Under the pieces are notes generated by a model, which was not told the origin of the DNA, searched no databases, and worked only from the letters and a program-made list of their open reading frames with translations. Below are positions 49,914 through 56,386 of a stretch of 56,386 nucleotides of DNA, piece after piece. The position numbers were made by a program, and so were the translations under genes. Within the stretch, counting starts at the first letter, position 1. The number at the start of each line of letters is the position of its first letter. Source of the DNA: Acidobacteriaceae bacterium (GTDB lineage: Bacteria; Acidobacteriota; Terriglobia; Terriglobales; Acidobacteriaceae); the NCBI GenBank assembly GCA_027452245.1, contig DAIDGW010000259.1:1-56386 (forward strand), given 5' to 3'.

Positions 49914-52402
49914 TTCGGGTTCACCTCGGAGGTTGTGGGATTGGGGTAGTCGTGGGCCAGGCGCAGGAGTCCCTGCTCCGGCCCGAAGCGAGCGAAATAC
50001 TCCTGCCTGCGCAGGCTGTCGCGAGAGTTGTTGGTGGCGATCCAGTAGGTCAGAGCGTCCACGTCAAGCACCAGCTTTTTCGTACCGCGCGGCTGGATCA
50101 GCAGCAGCTCGCGTTTCGGCACGAGCGATTCGAGCAGCTCAAGCTGCGTATCGTTCAACTGGAAAATCTCGCTGTACAGCTTGCGGTCGATGTTGGGGTT
50201 GGCGAGAAAGATTTTGGTCGAGCAGGACTCATTGACGATGTGCAGCAGGTCGGAGGCCGCAAGCTCCACTACCGACTGCGTGGCCAGAATCATGGCAGCG
50301 TTTTTCTTGCGCCAGGTCTTCTCGGCCTTGACGATCCAATCGCGGATCGTTTTGTTCTTGAGAAATATCCACGCCTCGTCGATGACGAATATCTTGAACA
50401 TCGCGGTGTTGGCTAGCTTTTCGATCTCAGAAGACGCCCGCTGGAGCACATAAAAGAGCAACGGCTCCAGCACGTCGGGGTATTCCGACCAGCCATCGAA
50501 GTTGAAGGTCTGGAAGCGCGAGAACGAGAGCGTGTCTTCCACGTTGTCGAAGAGGTGTCCGAACTGACCGGCTCCCTGAGAGGCGAATCGGGTCCAGCGG
50601 TGCAGCCGCTCGCCGAGAGGTCCGAGGATGGACGCGACGTTGGTCAGCGTCCGTATGGCGGCAGGCAGCTTATAGGCCCGCTCGATCGCGGCGAAGAGCG
50701 CCTTTTCATCCTCCGGCGTCAGCTCGTAGCGCCCGCCCGACTCGATCAGCACGCGCAGAAAGAGAAACAGGAAGTTCCGGTTCTCGTCGGTGGCTGGGAG
50801 CGAAAACGGGTTGATGGCAAACCCCGGATTCTTGAGGCCGACATTGAGATAGGTGCCGCCGAAGACCCGCGTCAGCGTTTCGTAGCTGCCGCCGAGGTCG
50901 AAGATGACGGTCAGCGGTTCGTATTTCTGTGCGGCCTGAAGCGTGGCGACCAGGCAGAAGCTTTTCCCACTCCCGGTTGCACCGAGCAGCAGCGTGTGGG
51001 CCACGTCGCCCGCGTGCAGGTTCAGGTAATACGGCGTGCCGTGCGTCGATTCGAGAGCAAGCAGGTACTCGCGCTCCAGATGCGGGTTCCACTGGCTGCC
51101 ACTATCGACCGTAAACAGAAAACTCAGGTCGGCGTAATTGGAATTCAGCGCCCACTGCTTGCGCAGATTGAACTGCTTATTCCCCGGCACCGTCGCAAAG
51201 AACGCATTGAGCAGGTTGTAGCGTTCCTCATACAAGAGGCCGTCATGTTGCGTGAAGATTTTCTGAAACTCCGCGACCGAATGCTCCACCTTCACACAGT
51301 CCTCGTCATAGATGACAACCGATAGCGTGGATTCACCGAAGTTTTTGCCTTCCATGCCGAGCGCGGTCAGGGCCGCGCCCAGCTCGGAGACGGCAGCCTC
51401 CTTCGAGTCGTCGACCAGCTCATCGCGTGGTCCGCTGTTCTGCCGGTCCTGCAAGTTCGAGATGAAGCTGGTCTTTGAGTTATGGTGGTGCCGACGGCGG
51501 CTGGTGATCTCTTTGCGCGCCTTGGCGTTGTCGATCGGATGCCATTCGGTGATGACATGGAAGTTCGCGGGAATATCGAACAATCCCAGCAGGAGCAGGG
51601 GTCGCGTCTCGGATGGAAGCTCTTTCAGGGTAAGCACGCGGACGTAATCGTCATCTAAACGCAGGTAGCCGCGATGAGCCTCCAGCTCCGAATCGCACAA
51701 CTGGGAATCGATCTGCTGTGCGCTGTACAACCGCGCATTCTGAATCTTCGAGGGGCGGAAGTTTACGAGACGGCGCAGTATGCGGAACGTCTCTTCCGCC
51801 CCTGGCAGTGCGACCGTCATCAGGTCGTTCAACTGCCCACTCAAGCTCTGAACTTTCTGCTGCAGGCGCAGCCGGTCGCGCTCAATCTGTTCATAGATGA
51901 ACGTGCGTTCCTTATTGCCGGAAAGGAGGGCATGAATGTTTCGCAGGGACGAACGCGGCTGTTTCGGAAACTGTTCGAGCGCGTGCAGCAGGCCGGTTTT
52001 GGCGTAGCTGCCGTCAATCATCACGACCCAGAAGATTTCTATGCTGTAGAGCCGGTCTGCTTTCGATTGCAGAAATGCTGCGCGTTGTTCCACAGCCGCG
52101 CGGACCAATGGGTTCTCATACTCTGCATGGGGAATGATGGGCCGGTTGTGCTTGAACAAAATCTGATAGAGACGGCATCCGTCGTCGAGCGAGCGCAGCG
52201 CCGCTTCGAGGCGCTTCACTGCATAGTCGCGGCCAGCACGGTCGAGGCTCTCGTAGTCGATCCCGCAGATCTTCAGAACGCTGCCGAGATCGCCGGATTT
52301 GGTCAGGAACGAGTGCTCGTTCCAGAACCCGTACAGATTGATCTGCGCGGGGAATGAGCCTGCTTCCTTCCAGTCCTTCGTGATACCGTCAATTCTGACC
52401 AT
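49910..52402 (-). CDS. virB4: VirB4/TrbE conjugation ATPase
   Basis: The 830-residue ATPase has the CagE/TrbE N-terminal half (YGFWNEHSFLTKSGDLGSVL) and an AAA+ C-terminal half. Walker A is LLGATGSGKSFCLVATLQ at about residue 468, Walker-B-like is FKIFVIDEAWIFLKNKTIR at about 672, and AAMILATQSVVELA follows. The C-terminal AAA+ half ends with LVLDVDALTYWIATNN. VirB4 drives pilus assembly and substrate transfer. The ATG lies behind GGAGGCACG and overlaps virB3. Confidence 0.94.
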   Translation of the reverse strand: MVRIDGITKDWKEAGSFPAQINLYGFWNEHSFLTKSGDLGSVLKICGIDYESLDRAGRDYAVKRLEAALRSLDDGCRLYQILFKHNRPIIPHAEYENPLVRAAVEQRAAFLQSKADRLYSIEIFWVVMIDGSYAKTGLLHALEQFPKQPRSSLRNIHALLSGNKERTFIYEQIERDRLRLQQKVQSLSGQLNDLMTVALPGAEETFRILRRLVNFRPSKIQNARLYSAQQIDSQLCDSELEAHRGYLRLDDDYVRVLTLKELPSETRPLLLLGLFDIPANFHVITEWHPIDNAKARKEITSRRRHHHNSKTSFISNLQDRQNSGPRDELVDDSKEAAVSELGAALTALGMEGKNFGESTLSVVIYDEDCVKVEHSVAEFQKIFTQHDGLLYEERYNLLNAFFATVPGNKQFNLRKQWALNSNYADLSFLFTVDSGSQWNPHLEREYLLALESTHGTPYYLNLHAGDVAHTLLLGATGSGKSFCLVATLQAAQKYEPLTVIFDLGGSYETLTRVFGGTYLNVGLKNPGFAINPFSLPATDENRNFLFLFLRVLIESGGRYELTPEDEKALFAAIERAYKLPAAIRTLTNVASILGPLGERLHRWTRFASQGAGQFGHLFDNVEDTLSFSRFQTFNFDGWSEYPDVLEPLLFYVLQRASSEIEKLANTAMFKIFVIDEAWIFLKNKTIRDWIVKAEKTWRKKNAAMILATQSVVELAASDLLHIVNESCSTKIFLANPNIDRKLYSEIFQLNDTQLELLESLVPKRELLLIQPRGTKKLVLDVDALTYWIATNNSRDSLRRQEYFARFGPEQGLLRLAHDYPNPTTSEVNPK

Positions 52403-52700
52403 CGTGCCTCCTGACGGCGATCTTGATGTGGTCCTGCTTCATCGGGTCGTAGCGTCTGCGGAACTTGCCGGAGTTGAAGAGCACGCGCAGAATCTCCACA
52501 TCATGCTTCGTGGCGACACGGGCGATAATGACCCCGACGACGAAGAGCACGATGCCGCCGACAAGCGAGTGCATCAGAGAGAAGACGGCGCCTCCAGCGA
52601 TCAGCGCGACGAAAAACAAACGCCTCTCCGCGCCGAGCACGGTCAGCGGGCGGTTCATCGCTTTGTAAACTCTGTTCTGTCGAAAACCGTCCGCTGCCAT
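52389..52700 (-). CDS. virB3: VirB3/TrbD inner-membrane protein
   Basis: The ATG at 52700 follows GGAGGAACG. The 103-residue protein has the VirB3 pattern: basic N-terminus with VYKAMNRPLTVLGAERR, two closely spaced membrane segments (LFFVALIAGGAVFSLMHSLV, GGIVLFVVGVIIARV), then HDVEILRVLFNSGKFRRRYD. It works with VirB4, whose gene it overlaps by 14 bp. Confidence 0.9.
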   Translation of the reverse strand: MAADGFRQNRVYKAMNRPLTVLGAERRLFFVALIAGGAVFSLMHSLVGGIVLFVVGVIIARVATKHDVEILRVLFNSGKFRRRYDPMKQDHIKIAVRRHDGQN

Positions 52701-52738
52701 CGTTCCTCCTTTCCGCCTATCGTGTGTTTGGGTTGTGT

Positions 52739-53074
52739 TTATCCCGGAAAAAGCCAGGCCATGAAGTTCACCGCGCCGACCGCCATGCCGATACCGAAGA
52801 CGATCCCGGCCAGCATGCGCTTCGATTGGCCTTCGCCATAAGCGAACATCAGTCCGCCCACGACAATAGCGACCAGCGACAAGCCGGTGGCGATGGGGCC
52901 AGTGAATGCCTGTTCCAGCACCTGGACGGCGTTCTCCCACGGGCTGCCCCCGCCGCCCGCTTGTGCGTATACCGGCAGTGCCGCGAGGAGCATCAGGGAT
53001 GGAACGGCCAGTCTCCGGGCGTGTGTGCGCCATCGCCGGAGGCCGGGTGGTTGGGTTGGAAGTGTGTTCTGCAT
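52739..53074 (-). CDS. virB2: VirB2/TrbC pilin
   Basis: The ATG at 53074 follows GGAGGG. The 111-residue prepilin has a long basic signal (LAVPSLMLLAALPVYAQA) and two membrane helices of the mature pilin (FTGPIATGLSLVAIVVGGLM and RMLAGIVFGIGMAVGAVNFM), the TrbC/VirB2 layout. It is first gene of the secretion operon; the shared promoter-region element at 53161-53205 is upstream. Confidence 0.9.
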   Translation of the reverse strand: MQNTLPTQPPGLRRWRTHARRLAVPSLMLLAALPVYAQAGGGGSPWENAVQVLEQAFTGPIATGLSLVAIVVGGLMFAYGEGQSKRMLAGIVFGIGMAVGAVNFMAWLFPG

Positions 53075-53160
53075 CGTTTCCCTCCGTGTACTTTTCCGGC
53101 GAGCGGGGTGCTCCCGGCTGTAACGTCTGGAGCGAAAGTAAGACAGAAAGGGACAGATGC

Positions 53161-53205
53161 CCATTGCAGAATTCGTCAGGGGTGTGCAGTTTCCGCACAT
53201 GCCCC
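53161..53205 (-). promoter_or_regulatory. Shared element upstream of virB2
   Basis: Read on the minus strand this region contains TGTGCGGAAACTGCACA, then CCCCTGACGAATTCTGCAAT. Nearly the same sequence stands on the plus strand at 54443-54485 in front of the excisionase gene. In both, the TGTGC/GCACA pair forms an imperfect palindrome. It probably is the operator-promoter of the transfer operon. The rest of 53075-53385 has no gene. Confidence 0.68.
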
Positions 53206-53385
53206 TCGATGAGAGGAAAACGGCGATGGATATGCGAGCGGTGTGTGGCCAAAGGCGAGAATCGACGGAACAGCGGAGATTCCAAGAAAGGGAGATAAGA
53301 GATGCGGTGCGGATGCACAGACATCATCATTCCCGCGATGAACAGCAAACAACGTGCGCGACTGCGTGAGTCAAGGCTACAAGAA

Positions 53386-54138
53386 TCACAGTGCAGAGCA
53401 ATGGATCGCCTTGACGCGCGCGGGCACGCACGCATCATGAACCGGACGCGGGAAAGGAGAGGACCGTCTTGCGATCCTCTCTTTGACTCGGAGCAACCGA
53501 TCGCTCGCTGCGCGATGGTATTCAACGTCGAGTTCAATACCGATATACTTGCGGCCCGTCAGCAGTGCTGCCGCACAGGTCGATCCACTGCCGCAGAACG
53601 CGTCCAGCACCACGTCGCCGGGAAGCGAATAGGCGCGGATGACGGGCGCCAGCGACATCACGGCTTTCTGTGTGGGATGGAGCTTGTTGCCGGTGAAGTG
53701 TAGCCGCTGCACGTCTGCCAGTGGAGCGCCTGTCATCGCCGGACGGCCCTTTGCCAGCAGGTAGGCTTGCTCATGCTGATACTTGAGGAACTCGGTGGCC
53801 TTCGTCGTGTAGCTCTTGCGAAAGATTAGATGGCCGACAGGGCGAAACCCCGCTTCTCTCCATGCTTCCAGAAACTTCTCCGCGCGCGGCCATCCGTAAA
53901 AACACAACATCAGGCGATTCTGCTTGAGCACCCGAAATGCTTCTCGCATCGCGGGCCTCAGCCAATCGGCATTGGTGTCGTTCTGCAGCGTGCGTCCCTG
54001 CCGGTCGCGGAAGTTCACCAGATATGGCGGATCGGTGAGGATGAAGTCTGCGCTGTTCGCTGGCAACTCACGCATGACCTGGATGCAGTCGCCGTGAAGG
54101 ATCGTGTTGACTGGAAGCTGTTGCTGGATCGTGTTCAT
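53386..54138 (-). CDS. DNA methyltransferase (N6-adenine/N4-cytosine), paralogue
   Basis: The ATG at 54138 follows GGAGTG. The 250-residue enzyme has DPPYLVNFRDRQGR at about residue 39, FTGNKLHPTQKAV at about 152 and DAFCGSGSTCAAALL at about 182. It is closely related to 1765-2481 through its whole length (shared QGDCIQVM/HGDCIQVM and TGRKYIGIELD/TGRRYIAVELD). The C-terminal tail differs. The two genes share their leader, so leader and gene were duplicated as a unit. With no adjacent nuclease it is an anti-restriction or regulatory methylase of the element. Confidence 0.9.
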   Translation of the reverse strand: MNTIQQQLPVNTILHGDCIQVMRELPANSADFILTDPPYLVNFRDRQGRTLQNDTNADWLRPAMREAFRVLKQNRLMLCFYGWPRAEKFLEAWREAGFRPVGHLIFRKSYTTKATEFLKYQHEQAYLLAKGRPAMTGAPLADVQRLHFTGNKLHPTQKAVMSLAPVIRAYSLPGDVVLDAFCGSGSTCAAALLTGRKYIGIELDVEYHRAASDRLLRVKERIARRSSPFPRPVHDACVPARVKAIHCSAL

Positions 54139-54149
54139 GATGTCACTCC

Positions 54150-54330
54150 GTTTTGTGTGGTCTCCCGATGAGTCGGGGCACACCTGCGCGAAGCGACGCG
54201 AGTGGGTCAGGCTTCCAAGGCCAAGGGACGCTTTTTGGGAGGGACCCGAAGAAAGTTTTCGCGTTCTTTCAAGAAAACTTTGTTGGGCGAGGAACCGGAA
54301 AAGCAGAGGCCCGCTGTGCCGCAGGACGCC
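54150..54330 (-). promoter_or_regulatory. Structured leader, copy C
   Basis: Upstream of the methyltransferase at 53386. GCGCGAAGCGACGCGAG is at 54187-54203, 49 bp before the start codon. A 9-bp perfect hairpin has arms at 54252-54260 and 54273-54281 and its loop begins GCGTTCT. Stem sequences differ from copy B while pairing and loop are kept. Confidence 0.65.
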
Positions 54331-54437
54331 GGTAAAACCCCGAGCGCGTGCCCGATTCAACGAAGACCACGGTCTGCGAGTGACACAAATGCGAATTTTT
54401 CCAACAGCACCCATTTGATACGAATCGGCTGCCCAAA

Positions 54438-54485
54438 AAGAGGTATGTGCAGAACCTGCACACCCCTGACCAATTCTGCAATGGC
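54438..54485 (+). promoter_or_regulatory. Shared element upstream of excisionase/integrase
   Basis: TGTGCAGAACCTGCACA at 54446-54462 is a perfect 7-bp-arm palindrome. CCCCTGACCAATTCTGCAAT follows. It is the counterpart of the virB2 element, in the orientation that would drive the excisionase and integrase genes. The rest of 54139-54553 is leader C and unassigned DNA. Confidence 0.68.
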
Positions 54486-54553
54486 CTCGCCGCTTCACCT
54501 CGCCTACTTTGAGGAAGTCAGAAGAGCGACAGGTAGTTGGCGAGGTTCCGAAT

Positions 54554-54814
54554 ATGCAGCCTGTTCAAAAAACCAATGAAGCATCCGTCACCCCATCCTT
54601 TGAACGGTTGCTCGATCTGCGCGAGGCAGCGGTCATCCTGGGGATGCACTGGAAGACGCTGGAAGGCAAAGCCCGCGACCGAAAAATTCCCGCCGTGAAG
54701 GTCGGCAAGCGGTGGAGATTTCGATTGAGTTCGTTGAATGCGTGGTTGGAAAGCGAGTTAAACTCAAGCACAACCGACTATGCCGTGCTAACTGGAAAGG
54801 AACAACTTCCTTGA
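54554..54814 (+). CDS. xis: Excisionase-like helix-turn-helix protein
   Basis: The 86-residue protein (start ATG 54554) has the MerR/excisionase DNA-binding pattern: LLDLREAAVILGMHWKTLEG, KARDRKIPAVKVGKRWRFRL, SSLNAWLESEL. The wing KVGKRWRFR is typical of binding-domain excisionases. Its stop is inside the TTGA that starts the integrase, so both are made from one mRNA. It should direct the integrase toward excision and may also regulate the transfer genes. Confidence 0.83.
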   Translation: MQPVQKTNEASVTPSFERLLDLREAAVILGMHWKTLEGKARDRKIPAVKVGKRWRFRLSSLNAWLESELNSSTTDYAVLTGKEQLP

Positions 54815-56124
54815 AGCACACACGGCAACGTTTTCAACGAGGCAGCCTGCGTAAGGTCGCGCGGGCCAACGATCAATGGGCGTGGGAGTACCGCTACACA
54901 GACCCCGCGTCCGGCAAGGACAAGTCAATGTATTTGAGCGCAGAAAAGTTTCCGACCGAGATTGCCGTCTCGCGGCATCTGGAGGCTTTCGTGCTCAAAC
55001 TCAATTCGGAGAACCCGACTCTTGCCATCCATGAGCCGACCTTCAATGCCATTCTGGAGCGTTTTATCGAGGAGGAGAAGCTGCTCGAAATCAAGCAGCG
55101 CCGCCCCGGTGAACCGTCGAGCGGCGAAGGCGAACTGAGCTATTCGACAGTCGTCTCGTACCTGAGCGTCATCAAGCAGGTTCGCGTGAAGTGGGGAGCG
55201 ACCCGCATCACGCAGATGAAGCCGCTCAAGGTGCAGAACTGGCTGAAGGAGATGGACGCCGCGCCCAAGACCAAAGGCCACGTCAAGGCCATCATGCACA
55301 GGCTGTATGAGAAGGCCATGCTGTGGGAGTTGGTCGAGTGGCAGCGGAATCCTATGGAACTGGTCGAGGTCAAGGGCATCAGCAAGCGGCAGAAGAAGCC
55401 GATCGTGCTGACAGTCGAGCAGTATTACCAGATCCTCGAACTGCTGCCGCAACCCTACCGGACGATGGTGATTGTGGCGCAGTGTACCGGCCTCCGGGCC
55501 GAAGAGGTGCTGGCGCTCGAATGGCAGGACATCGACTTCGAGAACCTGAGCATGAAGGTGGTAAGGGCGGTCATCCACGGGCGGGTCGAGAGCGTCAAGA
55601 CCGAGTATTCGGAGGACGAGCTTCCGCTCGATCCCGACTTCGCTTCCGTTCTTCTGGACTGGAAGAGGGAATGCGAAAGGAAGGCCGAAACTGAGGAATC
55701 AACCCAGCTCAGTGGGTTGGAACTGCTCTTTACCAGCCCGGTCACAGGGCGACACTACCACACGGCTCCGGTCCAGCAGGACTACATTCGTCCTGCCGGA
55801 TGCTGTCTGGTGGCGTGTCCGCAATGCGGTGCCGGGGAGGGCGTCTGGTGTCTGACCGACGGTCCGACTCCAAACGGCAAGCGGCTCCCGCTTCACAAAG
55901 AGCGGTGGGCGGCAGCCGGGAAGTACAGCAGCGTGGGGTGGCATACCTTCCGCCACACCTATCGTTCGTGGCTGGACGATACCGGCGCGCCAGTGGGGGT
56001 GCAGCAGAAACTGATGCGGCACGCCCAGGTCTCGACCACGATGAATGTCTATGGGAACGCTTTGATGGACGCCAAGCGAGAGGCGAACAGCAAGGTGGTC
56101 AGAAGAGCACTGCGGAGCGCATAG
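54811..56124 (+). CDS. int: Tyrosine integrase with inserted zinc-binding motif
   Basis: The start is the TTG at 54811, with GGAAAGGA seven bases upstream, giving 437 residues. After an arm-binding N-terminus and a SAM-like core domain (residues 80-185), the catalytic domain has Arg 229 in CTGLRAEEVLALEW, Lys near 263, HTFRH with His 378 and Arg 381, His 404 in RHAQVSTT and nucleophile Tyr 414 in MNVYGNA. Between the lysine and HTFRH an insertion at about 336-366 carries CPQCGAGEGVWC followed by LPLHKERW. This is a zinc-binding pattern otherwise seen in separate phage DNA-binding domains. It ends 95 bp from the target tRNA. Confidence 0.93.
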   Translation: MKHTRQRFQRGSLRKVARANDQWAWEYRYTDPASGKDKSMYLSAEKFPTEIAVSRHLEAFVLKLNSENPTLAIHEPTFNAILERFIEEEKLLEIKQRRPGEPSSGEGELSYSTVVSYLSVIKQVRVKWGATRITQMKPLKVQNWLKEMDAAPKTKGHVKAIMHRLYEKAMLWELVEWQRNPMELVEVKGISKRQKKPIVLTVEQYYQILELLPQPYRTMVIVAQCTGLRAEEVLALEWQDIDFENLSMKVVRAVIHGRVESVKTEYSEDELPLDPDFASVLLDWKRECERKAETEESTQLSGLELLFTSPVTGRHYHTAPVQQDYIRPAGCCLVACPQCGAGEGVWCLTDGPTPNGKRLPLHKERWAAAGKYSSVGWHTFRHTYRSWLDDTGAPVGVQQKLMRHAQVSTTMNVYGNALMDAKREANSKVVRRALRSA

Positions 56125-56218
56125 CCATGCAAAGGACACTGCAAAGACAGCCCAACCCACCGAGCATTTTTCCCGGTTCTGACTGGGTGGGTTATTCTGG
56201 GTTGGCCTTTGGCCTAAG
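56125..56218. other. attR-side spacer with inverted repeat
   Basis: CCAACCCACC (56151-56160) and GGTGGGTT (56187-56194) can pair, and GGCCTTTGGCC lies just before the tRNA. They may end integrase transcription or be integrase arm sites. No gene. Confidence 0.4.
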
Positions 56219-56295
<77 letters not shown>

Positions 56296-56386
56296 GATTC
56301 AGTCTATCAACCATATCGGAAGGGGTCAATGACTTGCCGCTCGCGCTCTTGTGCGCACCTCGCGCTAATGGGATGAGTCAGGTTCA
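56296..56386. other. Right flank, probably chromosomal
   Basis: The bases outside the element hold the tRNA promoter side. Nothing else is recognised before the window ends. Confidence 0.4.

Overview
The window looks like accessory chromosomal DNA of an acidobacterium (Terriglobales-like). This rests on recognised families rather than a search: a PadR repressor next to a small membrane protein, a divergent sigma-factor-like protein, a carboxypeptidase-regulatory-domain secreted protein, and paired DUF1214/DUF1254 proteins. There is no rRNA or CRISPR array. The only intact RNA gene is an initiator-type tRNA-Met(CAU) at 56219-56295 on the minus strand.

Layout. (1) 1-14.77 kb is an older, partly decayed island: a SAM methyltransferase, an orphan DPPY DNA methyltransferase with a structured leader, a small ribbon-helix-helix protein, an AlbA_2 regulator, a large serine recombinase preceded by stacked palindromes, and broken small genes (one with a single in-frame TAG). 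It ends in a defence locus: C5 DNA methyltransferase, AspBHI-like endonuclease, Vsr nickase, receiver-domain protein and a dual-GHKL ATPase. (2) 14.77-56.26 kb is best read as one integrative and conjugative element of about 41.5 kb. Its left end is a 45-bp tRNA 3' half (14770-14814). Its right end is the intact tRNA, lying 95 bp from a tyrosine integrase and its excisionase-like partner. (3) 15-35 kb is cargo: a UPF0175/PIN toxin-antitoxin pair, two LysR, one TetR, one PadR and two XRE regulators, two copies of a DUF1214+DUF1254 pair, hydrolases, secreted proteins and IS630/IS5 remnants. (4) 35.8-54.5 kb is transfer and maintenance: VirB11, VirD4, relaxosome candidates, two SSB-like proteins, two DNA methyltransferases and a VirB/Trb secretion operon, all on the minus strand.

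How the parts connect. Seven near-identical 17-bp palindromes (consensus ATATCYGTAACGGATAT) lie between 18.39 and 32.78 kb. At the best sites they fill the 16-17 bp spacer between -35 and -10 promoter boxes, and several sit in divergent gene pairs. One is in the promoter of the PadR gene, so a single regulator probably controls most of the cargo. An eighth, altered site precedes the VirD4 operon. A second repeated element lies upstream of virB2 and of the excisionase/integrase pair. A third, a structured leader, precedes two DNA methyltransferases and an SSB gene. These shared elements are the least explained and most interesting content of the window.
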